Shown here one piece after another: positions 42,974 to 52,101 of a DNA stretch of 64,000 nt; positions within the stretch are counted from its first letter, which is position 1, and the number at the start of each line of letters is the position of its first letter. Where the stretch lies: positions 1-64,000 of the forward strand of contig CAYPNP010000015.1 in NCBI GenBank assembly GCA_964412195.1. The letters are read 5' to 3'. Both the position numbers and the translations under genes were made by a program. Source of the stretch: CAYPNP01 sp964412195. GTDB lineage: Bacteria; Acidobacteriota; JAAYUB01. Below the pieces are notes generated by a model. That model worked only from the letters and a program-made list of their open reading frames with translations, had not been told where the DNA came from and searched no databases.

Positions 42974-44002
42974 ATGAAAGAGCACCCCCCCAAAGGCATC
43001 CTCAATCCCCAGCGCCTGGAGGACGAGCAGTACGAAGTCCAGCTCCGGCCGCGCACCCTCCAGGAGTTCATCGGCCAGCCGAAGGTGGTCGCCAATGTCC
43101 GCATCGCCATCGAGGCGGCCCGGCAGCGGCGCGAGGCCATGGACCACGTACTGCTCTACGGCCCGCCGGGCTTGGGCAAGACCAGCCTGGCCATGATCAT
43201 CGCCAGCGAACTGGGGGTCAACATCCGGACCACCTCCGGCCCGGCCATCGAGAAGAAGGGCGACCTGGCCGCCATCCTGACCAACCTCGAGGCCTGCGAC
43301 GTGCTGTTCATCGACGAGATCCACCGGCTGCACCCGGCCATCGAGGAAGTGCTCTACCCGGCGATGGAGGACTTCAGCCTGGACCTCATCATCGGCGAGG
43401 GTCCGTCGGCGCGCTCGGTGCCCATCCCGCTGCCGCCCTTCACCCTGGTCGGGGCCACCACCCGCTTCGCCCTCCTGACCAAGCCGCTGCGGGACCGGTT
43501 CGGCATCGTCCACCGCCTGGATTATTACACCGAGGACGACCTGGCGGTTATCCTGCGGAACTCCGCCCGGATCCTCGGCCTGGAAGCCGATCCGGCCGCC
43601 CTGTCCGACATTGCCCGGCGCTCCCGGGGCACGCCGCGCATCGCCCTGCGCCTGCTGAAGCGCGTGCGCGACTTCGTGCAGGTCCGCTCCCACGGGAAGA
43701 TTGACCTGGAGAACGTGGCGGAGGCCTTCCGGCTGCTGGACGTGGACCCGCGGGGCATGGACGACGTCACCCGCCACCTCCTGGGCGTCCTAGTGAACAA
43801 GTTCGGGGGCGGTCCGGTGGGGATCAAGACCCTGTCGGCGGCCACCGGCGAGGAAGAGGACACCATCGAGGAGATCTACGAGCCGTTCCTCATCCAGCAG
43901 GGTTTCCTGGAGCGGACGCCGAAGGGCCGCCTGGCGACGACGGCGGCCTTCCGCTACCTGGGTGTGGAACCGGCGGCGGCACCCCAGAAAAAGCTCTTTT
44001 GA
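42974..44002 (+). CDS. ruvB: Holliday junction helicase motor RuvB
   Basis: 342 residues, standard length. Walker A GPPGLGKTS (about residue 61), Walker B LFIDEIHRL, sensor 1 GATTRFALL and the winged-helix end (FLERTPKGRLAT) are intact. It forms the hexameric ring that pulls DNA through the RuvA tetramer. RuvC, the resolvase, is not in the window. Confidence 0.97.
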   Translation: MKEHPPKGILNPQRLEDEQYEVQLRPRTLQEFIGQPKVVANVRIAIEAARQRREAMDHVLLYGPPGLGKTSLAMIIASELGVNIRTTSGPAIEKKGDLAAILTNLEACDVLFIDEIHRLHPAIEEVLYPAMEDFSLDLIIGEGPSARSVPIPLPPFTLVGATTRFALLTKPLRDRFGIVHRLDYYTEDDLAVILRNSARILGLEADPAALSDIARRSRGTPRIALRLLKRVRDFVQVRSHGKIDLENVAEAFRLLDVDPRGMDDVTRHLLGVLVNKFGGGPVGIKTLSAATGEEEDTIEEIYEPFLIQQGFLERTPKGRLATTAAFRYLGVEPAAAPQKKLF

Positions 44003-44146
44003 TTTGCGGATTTCCAATTGCGAATTGCGGATTGGGACCTAACGCCGATCCGACCATAGACCATGGACCATGGACCATAGACCATAGACCATAGACAATT
44101 GTCCATCGTCCATGGTCCATCGTCCATCGTCCATGGTCTATCGTCC
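44003..44146. repeat. GATTGCG block followed by a CCATAGACCATGG palindrome upstream of polA
   Basis: Positions 44003-44037 are ATTGCGAATTGCGGATTGG-type units that start directly after the ruvB stop. Positions 44053-44146 are heptameric units, (G/A)ACCATAG/GACCATGG on the left and their inverted copies (GTCCATCGTCCATGG) on the right, meeting at AGACAATTGTCC. The result is a nearly symmetrical 94-bp element ending 15 bp before the polA start. Confidence 0.9.
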
Positions 44147-44160
44147 TGGGAGGGGAAGAC

Positions 44161-46755
44161 ATGAGCGAGAAAGCGATTTACCTGATCGATACCATGAGCC
44201 AGGTGTACCGGGCGTTCTTCGCCATCCGGGGCCTGAGCGCCGCCGACAATTTCCCGACCAACGCCCTGTTCGGCGTCGTGTCCATGCTGCAGAAAATCGT
44301 GAAGACCCACCACCCGGAGTACCTGGTGGCGGTGACCGACACGGCCGCCCCGACCCACCGCCACGAGGCCTACGCCGAGTACAAGGCCACCCGGAAGCCG
44401 ATGCCCGACGAGCTGTCGGCGCAGATGCCATTCGTCTACGAACTGCTGGCCGCCCATGGCGTGCCCGTGCTGGCGTTGCCCGGTTACGAGGCCGACGACC
44501 TCATCGCCGCGCTGGCCCGCCGCGGCCGGGCGGAAGGCTTCAAGGTTTACATCCTCTCGTCCGACAAGGACCTGTACCAGCTGGTGGGGGACGATGTGTC
44601 GCTGCTGGACACCAAGAGCGACACGGTCTACGACCCCGGCCAGGTGGTGGCCAAGCTGGGCGTCCGGCCCGACCAGGTGGCGGATTTCCTGGCCCTCACC
44701 GGCGACGCGTCCGACAACATCCCCGGGGCGCCGGGGATCGGCCCGAAGACCGCCGAGAGCCTGCTCCAGCAGTTCGGCACGTTGGACGAGTGCCTGAACC
44801 GGCTGGAAGAGGTCAATCCGCCCCGCATCCGCGAGATCCTGCGGCAGAACCGCCAGCAGGTCCTCGACTCCCGCGCGCTGGCCACCCTCTGCAGCGAGGT
44901 GCCCCTCGAGTGGCGCTGGGAGGACCTGCGCCTGGCCGAGCCGGACCGCGGGCGCCTGCGGGAGCTCTACACCCGCTTCGGTTTCAAGACCCTGCTCCGC
45001 GAGCTGGAACCAGCGGCCTCTCCCGCGCCGGCCGCCCAGGCGTGGGAGTGCCACCCCGGCGCCGCTCCTTTGACTGACTGGTTCAAACGCCATCCGAACG
45101 CGCCGCTGGCCGGGCTGTTTGAGGCCCCCGACCGCTTGTACCTGGCTCCGGACGGCGGCCCGGCGGTGTACCGCATCCAGCCGCGCCGGGACGCGGCCGC
45201 CTTGGCGGAGTGGTGGCGCGCGCCGTCGCCGAAACGGTTCCACGGGCTGAAACCCCTGCTGCTGGAGTCCGACCCGGGCCCCGCCGGCGGGCCGGTGCAA
45301 GACCTGGAGCTGATGCACTACCTCGTGTTCCCGCAAGTGGAGGACCACTCCCTGGAGCGGGTCGCCCTGGACGTCGCCGGGCAGGCCCTGCCGCCCCTGC
45401 CTTCGGGCAAAGGGCGGGCCGAGCCCCTGCTGGAGACGCCGGCCGACGAAGCGGCGCTGTGGGGTCCGCGGCTGGCGGCGGTCCACGCGGCGGCCGGCGG
45501 GCTGGAGGAGAAGCTCCGCGAGCTCGGGCTCGAGGGCGTGCACCGCGACATCGACCTGCCGCTGGTGCCGATCCTGGCGGCGATGGAGCGCGCGGGCGTC
45601 CTGCTGGACGTCGACTACCTCGCCGCCCTGTCGACGGAGATGGGCGAGCGCATCGCTTCGCTGGAGGAAGAAATCTACCGGTTGGCCGGGGAGCGATTCA
45701 ACATCAACTCGCCCAAGCAGCTGGGCGAGATCCTGTTCGAGAAGCTGCAGCTTCCCTCGACGAAGAAAACCAAGAAGACGAAATCCTACTCCACCGGCGT
45801 GGAGGTGCTGGAGCAGCTGGCCCAGGACTTCGCCTTGCCGGCGCGGATCCTGGACTACCGCCAGCTCGCCAAGCTGAAGTCCACCTACGTGGACGCCCTG
45901 CCGAAGCTGGCCGATCCCGCCACCGGCCGGGTCCACACCACCTTTCACCAGACGGTGGCCGCCACCGGACGGCTGTCCAGCGCCAACCCGAACCTCCAGA
46001 ACATCCCCATCCGGACCGACGAGGGACAGAAAATCCGGCGGGCTTTCATCGCGCCGCCGGGCTGGCGCCTGGTCGCGGCGGACTACTCCCAGATCGAGCT
46101 CCGGCTCATGGCCCACCTGAGCGGCGACGAGAAGCTGATCGCGGCCTTCCACAGCGGCATGGACATCCACATGAAGACCGCCCTGGACGTCTTCGGGACC
46201 GAGGCCGAGGCCAACCCGGCCGAGTACCGCCGCCGGGCCAAGGTGGTGAACTTCAGCATCATGTACGGCACCAGCGATTTCGGGCTGGCCCAGAACCTCA
46301 AGATCCCGCAGCGGGAGGCCCGGGAGATCATCGGCTCCTACTTCGCCACCTACCCGGCCGTCCGCCGCTGGATCGACGAGAACCTCGAGCGGGCCCGGCG
46401 GGAAGGTGTCGTCCGGACGCTCTACGGCCGCATCCGACCCATGCCGGAGCTGGCCCATTCCGACAAGAACATCCAGAAGGCGGGCGAGCGCATCGCCACC
46501 AACGCGCCGGTGCAGGGGACGGCCGCCGACATCATTAAGCTGGCCATGATCCGCCTGGACGGGATGCTGCGCGAGGCCGGCTCCAAAGCCCGGCTGCTTC
46601 TGCAGGTCCACGACGAGCTGGTGCTGGAGTGCCCCGAGGCGGACGTGCCGGCGGTGGAGGCCATGCTGCGCCCCGCCATGGAGCACGTCGCCGACCTGGC
46701 GGTGCCGCTCACGGTGGACATCCACAGCGGCCTCAACTGGCTCGAGGCGAAGTGA
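44161..46755 (+). CDS. polA: DNA polymerase I
   Basis: 864 residues. The N-terminal FEN-type 5'-3' nuclease (about 1-290) has YEADDLIA, SSDKDLYQL and GDASDNIPGAPGIGPKTA. The 3'-5' exonuclease region (about 300-440) has lost the acidic residues (the DxE position reads GLFEAP), as in Taq, so proofreading is probably absent. The polymerase domain has DYSQIELR (motif A), RRAKVVNFSIMYG (motif B) and QVHDELVLE (motif C). It serves repair and primer removal. It starts 158 bp after ruvB behind the palindromic repeat, and mutS2 starts one base after its stop. Confidence 0.96.
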   Translation: MSEKAIYLIDTMSQVYRAFFAIRGLSAADNFPTNALFGVVSMLQKIVKTHHPEYLVAVTDTAAPTHRHEAYAEYKATRKPMPDELSAQMPFVYELLAAHGVPVLALPGYEADDLIAALARRGRAEGFKVYILSSDKDLYQLVGDDVSLLDTKSDTVYDPGQVVAKLGVRPDQVADFLALTGDASDNIPGAPGIGPKTAESLLQQFGTLDECLNRLEEVNPPRIREILRQNRQQVLDSRALATLCSEVPLEWRWEDLRLAEPDRGRLRELYTRFGFKTLLRELEPAASPAPAAQAWECHPGAAPLTDWFKRHPNAPLAGLFEAPDRLYLAPDGGPAVYRIQPRRDAAALAEWWRAPSPKRFHGLKPLLLESDPGPAGGPVQDLELMHYLVFPQVEDHSLERVALDVAGQALPPLPSGKGRAEPLLETPADEAALWGPRLAAVHAAAGGLEEKLRELGLEGVHRDIDLPLVPILAAMERAGVLLDVDYLAALSTEMGERIASLEEEIYRLAGERFNINSPKQLGEILFEKLQLPSTKKTKKTKSYSTGVEVLEQLAQDFALPARILDYRQLAKLKSTYVDALPKLADPATGRVHTTFHQTVAATGRLSSANPNLQNIPIRTDEGQKIRRAFIAPPGWRLVAADYSQIELRLMAHLSGDEKLIAAFHSGMDIHMKTALDVFGTEAEANPAEYRRRAKVVNFSIMYGTSDFGLAQNLKIPQREAREIIGSYFATYPAVRRWIDENLERARREGVVRTLYGRIRPMPELAHSDKNIQKAGERIATNAPVQGTAADIIKLAMIRLDGMLREAGSKARLLLQVHDELVLECPEADVPAVEAMLRPAMEHVADLAVPLTVDIHSGLNWLEAK

Positions 46756-46756
46756 A

Positions 46757-49204
46757 GTGGATCTCTTTCAGCAATACCTCGACAACCTGGAATTCCAGCC
46801 CCTGCTGGAGCTGCTGCAGTCGCATGCCACCTTCGAAGGCGGCCGGCGCCACCTGGCCGGCCTGGCCCCGCTGGAGTCGGCCGAAGAGCTGGGCCACGTC
46901 CACGGCCTGGTGACGGAGTTCCGCAAGCAGCTGGAGGCCGGCTCCGACTTCGTCTTCGGCTCTCTGGAAGACGTCCGCCCCGCGCTGCAGCTGCTGCGGG
47001 TGGAAAATGTCGTCCTGGAAGCGGCCGACATCCTGCCGCTCCGCCAGCTGGTGGAGACCGCCGTTGTTACCCGCGGCGCGCTCCTGGCAGCGGGGGCGGA
47101 CTCGCCGCCGCTCCGGGAGCTGGGCGGCCGGCTGCCGGCCCTGCAGGCGGCGCGGTCCTACCTCGACGACCGGATCGACCCCAACGGCGAGATCCCCGAC
47201 CGGGCCTCGCCGGAGCTGGCCTCGGTGCGCCGGCAGCTGCGCGACGCCAACGACCGGATCCACCAGGAGTACGCCCGCTTCCTGGACCGGGCCGCCCGGC
47301 GGGGGCTGCTGCAGGACAACTACGTGACGGTGCGGAACGACCGCTTCGTGATCCCGCTCAAGGCCGAGGGGCAGGGGGCCATCCGCGGCGTGGTCCACGG
47401 CGGCTCCTCGTCGGGCCTGACGGTCTACCTCGAACCGTTCGAGATGGTGCCGCTCAACAACCGTTTCATCGGCCTGCAGGACCGGGAGCGCGAGATCATC
47501 CGCGAGATCCTCGGCCAGATCACGGCCTACCTGCGGATGCAGCGCGGGCCGCTGGAGGCCGCCTGGGACCTGCTGGCGCTGGCCGACAGCCTCTGCGCCC
47601 GCGCCCGGTTCGCCCGGCGCGCCCGGGCGGTGGCGCCGCGAGTCACCGAAGACGCGTACCTGGTCATCGAAGACGCCCGCCATCCGTTGCTGGAGGAGAC
47701 GCTGCGCCGGCAGGGCGGCGCAGTGGTGCCGGTCAGCCTGCGGCTGGAGCCCGGCGCGCCCTGCCTGATCGTGAGCGGGCCCAACACCGGCGGCAAGACC
47801 GCCGCGCTGAAAACGGCCGGCCTGCTCTCGCTCATGGCCCTGTCCGGCATCCCGGTGCCGGCGCGGCAGATGGAGTGCTGCCTGTTCCGCCGCGTCTTCG
47901 CCGCCATCGGCGACCAGCAGTCCCTGGCCGAGGACTTGAGCACTTTCTCGGCCCACATCCTGTTCCTGCGGCACATGCTGGACCACTACCAGCACCCGTC
48001 CCTGCTGCTCATCGACGAGATCGGCACGGGCACCGACCCGGAGGAGGGCAGCGCCCTGGCCATGGCCTTCCTGGACCACTTCCTGCGGCTGCGGGCGCCC
48101 ATGGTGGTGACCACCCACTCCCAGGCGCTGAAGGAGTTTGCCCTGACTACGCCCGGCGTGGTCACGGCCGCCGTGGAGATGCACCCCGAGACGCTGGAGC
48201 CCACCTACCGGCTGCACCTGGGCGCCCTGGGCGGCAGCCAGGGGCTGTTCATCGCCCGCAAACTCGGCATGCCCGAGACGCTGGTCGAGGCGGCCAACGA
48301 ACGGCTGTCGCAGGAGCACCGCCTCAGCAACGAGGTGCTGCGCAAGCTCAACGCGCTGGTGCAGAAGCGGGAGGAGGAGCTGGCCGCCGTCACCCGGATC
48401 AAGCACGAGCACATCCTCAAGAAGATCGACCTGGAGCGGCAGGCGGCCGAGAAGAAGCAGGCCCTGGTGCGCCAGTTGCGGCAGGAGTTCGAGGAGATGC
48501 GCCGCCAGTTCGAGCGGGAGAAGAAGCAGCTCTTCGCCGAGATCAAGCAGCAGGCCGCGGCGCCGGCGGCGCTGCCGCGGGCGGAGCAGCGGGTGGAGCG
48601 GCTGCTGCACTCCGTCGAGCGGCAACTGGAGCCCGTGCTGGAGACCCAGCCCGCCGCCCGGGAGGCGCTGGTGCCCCTCGACCCGGCTGAAATCCAGCCG
48701 GGGCTCAAGGTGGTGGTGGGTCCGCTGCACAGCCCGGCCACGGTGCTGGAGGCTGGCAAGGAGGGGATCCTGGTCCTGGCTGGCGACAAGCGGTTGCGGG
48801 TGCCGCTGGCCTGGCTGAACCGGCGGCCCGCGCCGCCGGCGGGCGCCGCGCCGGCCGCTCCAGGCGAAGCGGACGCCGGCGGGGAGGAGCGTGCCGGGAA
48901 GGACGGCGAAAAATCAAGCGTGCCGCTGGTCCCCGTATCCACCGGGGATTCGCCGGATGCGCCCCGGGAGATCAACGTCATCGGCTTGCAGGCCGACGAC
49001 GCCCTGGCCGAGCTGGACCGCTTCCTGGACCAGTCGTTCCGGCAGGAGCTGCGGCAGGTGTCGGTGATCCACGGCATGGGCAAGGGGATCCTGAAGGCGG
49101 CCATCCACAAGCGCCTGCGGGAGCTGCCATTCATCAAGAGCTTCCATCACCCGCCCCACAAGGACGGCGGGGAGGGGAAGACCATCATCGACCTCGACGT
49201 CTGA
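46757..49204 (+). CDS. mutS2: Endonuclease/ribosome-rescue ATPase MutS2
   Basis: 815 residues from a GTG start one base after the polA stop. The clamp and core helices lead to Walker A GPNTGGKT (about residue 344), Walker B LLIDEIGTGTDP and the ABC-type signature region. A long coiled coil (about 520-610) and the KOW-like segment precede the C-terminal Smr domain (about 735-815, with HGMGKGIL and the INVIGLQADDA start). MutS2 lacks the mismatch-recognition domain and acts on recombination intermediates or collided ribosomes; which applies here cannot be read from sequence. Confidence 0.95.
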   Translation: MDLFQQYLDNLEFQPLLELLQSHATFEGGRRHLAGLAPLESAEELGHVHGLVTEFRKQLEAGSDFVFGSLEDVRPALQLLRVENVVLEAADILPLRQLVETAVVTRGALLAAGADSPPLRELGGRLPALQAARSYLDDRIDPNGEIPDRASPELASVRRQLRDANDRIHQEYARFLDRAARRGLLQDNYVTVRNDRFVIPLKAEGQGAIRGVVHGGSSSGLTVYLEPFEMVPLNNRFIGLQDREREIIREILGQITAYLRMQRGPLEAAWDLLALADSLCARARFARRARAVAPRVTEDAYLVIEDARHPLLEETLRRQGGAVVPVSLRLEPGAPCLIVSGPNTGGKTAALKTAGLLSLMALSGIPVPARQMECCLFRRVFAAIGDQQSLAEDLSTFSAHILFLRHMLDHYQHPSLLLIDEIGTGTDPEEGSALAMAFLDHFLRLRAPMVVTTHSQALKEFALTTPGVVTAAVEMHPETLEPTYRLHLGALGGSQGLFIARKLGMPETLVEAANERLSQEHRLSNEVLRKLNALVQKREEELAAVTRIKHEHILKKIDLERQAAEKKQALVRQLRQEFEEMRRQFEREKKQLFAEIKQQAAAPAALPRAEQRVERLLHSVERQLEPVLETQPAAREALVPLDPAEIQPGLKVVVGPLHSPATVLEAGKEGILVLAGDKRLRVPLAWLNRRPAPPAGAAPAAPGEADAGGEERAGKDGEKSSVPLVPVSTGDSPDAPREINVIGLQADDALAELDRFLDQSFRQELRQVSVIHGMGKGILKAAIHKRLRELPFIKSFHHPPHKDGGEGKTIIDLDV

Positions 49205-49445
49205 GAATTCCGGATTGCGGATTGCGAATTGCGGATTGGGGAACCGGAATCAACCGCAAAGGCGCCAAGTCCTCAAGGCAATCCATTTGCCATTTGCCAT
49301 TTGACAATTGTCATTTGTCATTTTCCTGAAGGCGTTGTCACCTCCTCGAAAATCCCCATCCATCTCAAGGCTCTGAAATGACCAATGACAAATGACAAAT
49401 GAATAATGACAAATGGATTGCCTTGCAGACTTTCCGCCGTTGCTG
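49205..49445. repeat. Composite repeat spacer between convergent genes
   Basis: Contains GGATTGCGGATTGCGAATT units (49211-49243), a CCGCAAAGGCGCCAAG arm (49251-49281), and an inverted pair of CATTTGTCATTTG/AATGACAAATG units (49283-49330 and 49377-49416). The CAAGGCAATCCATTTG end on the left is matched inverted at 49405-49424, so the outer arms are also paired. Three repeat families fill this 241-bp spacer, and I see no gene in it. Confidence 0.85.
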
Positions 49446-50642
49446 TTAGATTCTTCCGCTGGCGCCGCCGCCGTCGAAGGATCCTCCTCCGCCCGCGGGT
49501 GGTTCCGGGCTGGGGCGGGCCGGCGCAGGAGACGGGGAGACCTCGGCGGCGTGGGGCAGGGTGGCCGCCGTGGTGGCGATCTGGAAAGCCGCCTGGCGCC
49601 TCTCCTCGCCGAAGAGCGGGCGCGCCGTGAAGCCGCCGATCTCGCCGTCCGGAGCCCGGTCCAGCCGCCGTTCCGCGAAAAAGGCGGCTAGCGCCAACGC
49701 CGCCCCGCCCAGGCAGAGGATCACCCAGGCCGGCGCCACGTGGACGTAGGCCCGCAGGGTCAGCAGCGACAGCGCGGTGGCCACGATCCCGGCGTCCAGC
49801 ACCAATGTCCGCCGGGAGCGGATCCCCCACGCCAGGAGCGCCACGGGCATCAGCGCCGTGCCCAGGATCGACGCCCAGCGGACGACCCACGGCAGTGGAA
49901 GATCATCTGTGTAGTAATGGGAGAGGAAAAATTCGGACTGCTCGATCAGATGGTGGTTTAAGCTGTAATAATTGCCCGCGGCGTACAGCGCCGCCAGGCT
50001 GACCAGCAGGACCGCCGCCATCCCGCGTCGGTGGGGCGGCGCCAGCCCGGGCCGGTCCAGCCTTGTTGCCGTCAGTCCGATCAGGACCGCCGCGATGGCG
50101 ATCCAGAGCAGCCGGACGGGAGAAAAGTCCGCGGCGAAAAGGAAAATGAAAAAGGTCGAGACGCCGGCGGCGATGGAAAATCCCCAATGCCAGGCGATGA
50201 AGGCGGCCAGGATGGCCGCCACGAGCGGCCATACTTCCCGGCCGTAGAGATTGTCCACTCCAAGCACGGCCAATCCGACCACTCCGAGCAAGAACGCCCA
50301 CGTGACACAGGACGCCTCGGCACCCGACCAGGGCCGGCGGCCGTTCCGAAGCAGATGAGCCACCGCGGCCAGCCCGGCGGCCAGGATCAGGGCGAGGACT
50401 CCCGCCGACTTCTGCCCCGGATCCAGTACCAGGAATACGAAGCCGGCTCCAGCGATGACGGCACCGGAGAGCACTGCAAACACCAGGCCGCGCCAGATCC
50501 AGGACAGCCGGCGGGGCGGGGCGGGGTACCAGGCGGACAAGGCCGGAACGACTGAATCATCGACCAGGCCGGCCTCCTGCCAGTCGGCGGCGGCCTCGTA
50601 CACTTCGGCGGCGCGTTCCTGCTCGGCCCAGAGCTTCTTCAT
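49446..50642 (-). CDS. Polytopic membrane protein paired with the DUF2157-like gene
   Basis: 398 residues from ATG 50642 (GGGAG seven bases before; longer upstream frames lack a site). A soluble, acidic N-terminus (MKKLWAEQERAAEVY) is followed by about ten transmembrane helices and a Pro/Gly-rich cytoplasmic tail with GGGGSFDGGGASGRI. The start overlaps the stop of the upstream membrane protein gene (ATGA). The arrangement recalls DUF2157/DUF4401 gene pairs, which are uncharacterised inner-membrane proteins. Membership is a guess from pairing and topology. Confidence 0.6.
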   Translation of the reverse strand: MKKLWAEQERAAEVYEAAADWQEAGLVDDSVVPALSAWYPAPPRRLSWIWRGLVFAVLSGAVIAGAGFVFLVLDPGQKSAGVLALILAAGLAAVAHLLRNGRRPWSGAEASCVTWAFLLGVVGLAVLGVDNLYGREVWPLVAAILAAFIAWHWGFSIAAGVSTFFIFLFAADFSPVRLLWIAIAAVLIGLTATRLDRPGLAPPHRRGMAAVLLVSLAALYAAGNYYSLNHHLIEQSEFFLSHYYTDDLPLPWVVRWASILGTALMPVALLAWGIRSRRTLVLDAGIVATALSLLTLRAYVHVAPAWVILCLGGAALALAAFFAERRLDRAPDGEIGGFTARPLFGEERRQAAFQIATTAATLPHAAEVSPSPAPARPSPEPPAGGGGSFDGGGASGRI

Positions 50643-51604
50643 TGGGCATCTCCCTTCATCCGGCGCCGGGCCCACAGGATCAGGCCCAGCACCAGCAGGC
50701 TGCCGGCGGCCGCCGTCAGGAACTCCCACTCGTCGCCCCAGTCGATCAGCTCGTCGATGCCCCGCAGCAGCCCCAGCCACAGCGCCGCCGCGCCCAGGGC
50801 GAAGTCCAGCAGCCGCCCCAGGCGGAACGCCAGGAACATGACTGCGCCGGACGCCGCCAGCAGGGCCAGGATCCAGAGGTCAGACGCCTCGGCGAAGGTC
50901 CCCGAGAACAAGCCGCCCAGGAGCAGGGCCAGGCCCACCGGCGCGTACACCGGCTCAAAATGGGCTTTCCGCCGGAACCGGGCCGACGCGGCCGCCGCGG
51001 CGATGTAGAGGCCGCCCAGAAGCAGGGCGCTGAGGCGGAGAGACTCGTCCAAGTGCGGGCCGGTGATGCCGGGGAGCTGGTACAGGCTCAGTCCCCGCCA
51101 CGCCGCCAGGGAGGAGAGGGCCAGCGACAGCGCCGTCCGCGAGTCGAAGCGATAGGCGGCCAGCAACGCCAGCAGCCCCATGGCCAGCAGGTGGTGGGGC
51201 CAGTTCGCTCCCAGGAGGCTGAATTGGGACTCGAGATAGGCCAGGTCCGCCCCGGCCAGAAGAAGCGCCAAGAGCAGGGCGTAATCGTACACCAGGGGCT
51301 GGCTCGTGGTCGCCTCCCAGGTGAAGGCGGGCGACCGTCGGAAGGCGTAGGCCAGGCAGGCCGCCGCGACCAGGCCGGCCAGCACGGCCACCACGGCGGG
51401 GCCAACCTGCCGGTGGTGCTCGGCGAAGAACAGGCCCACCCCGCCGGCCACCATGGTGACGCCGAGGTAGAGCAGCAGGCGCAGCTCCAGCCGGACCGAG
51501 ACCAACTCCCGGCGGGCCGTCCGCCGCAGCCGCGCCGCCGTCTCTGCGGGCAGGGCGCCGGAAGACTCCAGCCGGTCCACCGCTCGCGCAACGTCGGGAT
51601 TCAT
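50639..51604 (-). CDS. DUF2157-like polytopic membrane protein
   Basis: 321 residues from the ATG at 51604, preceded by GGAGGAGAGGG. The N-terminus (DVARAVDRLESSGALPAETAARL) is the short helical domain that precedes the membrane part in DUF2157 proteins, and about ten hydrophobic segments follow. The family has no known function. It is cotranscribed and coupled with the gene downstream (overlap of stop and start at 50639-50642). Divergent from dnaG across a large repeat-filled spacer. Confidence 0.65.
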   Translation of the reverse strand: MNPDVARAVDRLESSGALPAETAARLRRTARRELVSVRLELRLLLYLGVTMVAGGVGLFFAEHHRQVGPAVVAVLAGLVAAACLAYAFRRSPAFTWEATTSQPLVYDYALLLALLLAGADLAYLESQFSLLGANWPHHLLAMGLLALLAAYRFDSRTALSLALSSLAAWRGLSLYQLPGITGPHLDESLRLSALLLGGLYIAAAAASARFRRKAHFEPVYAPVGLALLLGGLFSGTFAEASDLWILALLAASGAVMFLAFRLGRLLDFALGAAALWLGLLRGIDELIDWGDEWEFLTAAAGSLLVLGLILWARRRMKGDAQ

Positions 51605-52028
51605 GGGCTCCCTCTCCTCCCAAGTCAAGCTATTCATGATTTGAAAATCGATCCATTCTACATCAAAGCGTCGCGGTGACGCCAGCGAGGGAGACTGATT
51701 GAACCGCAAAGGCGCCAAGTCCACAAAGCAAACCGCAATCTGAACGCTGAACATCGAACGCCGAACGCTGAACTTTGAACGAAGAATCCGCCGCTTGTGA
51801 ATTGGACCGGTTTGCTCTGCGTTGCGCGTTCAGCATTCGACGTTTAGCGATCAGCGATCAGCGTTCGATGTTGGATCGCTTGCTCTGCGAACTCTGCGCC
51901 ACTGCGTGAACTTCCGGATTCGATTACGAGCACGAGCACGAGCACGATCGGTCACCGGTCACCTGTCACCCGTCACCGGTCATCGGTCACCCGTCACCGG
52001 TCAATCCGCAATCCGCCATCCGCAATAG
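51605..52028. repeat. Five-family composite repeat spacer upstream of dnaG
   Basis: In order: CCGCAAAGGCGCCAAG arm (51699-51733), GAACGCTGAAC units (51740-51789), inverted CAGCGATCAGCGTTCG units (51825-51872), CTGCGCCACTGCGTG arm (51880-51911), GATTACGAGCACGAGC units (51920-51950), CACCGGTCACCTGTCACCCG units (51947-52002) and AATCCGCAATCCGCC units (52002-52026). The first four are nested in the same way as at 26114-26297. Positions 51605-51698 hold nothing I can identify. Confidence 0.9.
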
Positions 52029-52036
52029 AAAATTTC

Positions 52037-52065
52037 TTTACTTTTCCCCCGGTTTTTCGTAGAAT
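52037..52065 (+). promoter_or_regulatory. Candidate promoter of dnaG-rpoD
   Basis: TTTACT (52037-52042) and TAGAAT (52060-52065) are spaced by 17 bases and lie directly after the last repeat unit, about 30-35 bp from the expected dnaG start at 52102. Confidence 0.5.
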
Positions 52066-52101
52066 TCCGAATCTTTGCGTCGTGACCGGGCTGCGCGATC
52101 C

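Noticed and set aside
44053..44146. CRISPR array
   Set aside because: Repeats are heptameric without regular unique spacers and the two halves are inverted, and no cas genes are present.
43954..46725. 923-codon minus-strand frame over polA
   Set aside because: Antisense shadow of polA with Gln/Val/Gly-rich composition and no motif.
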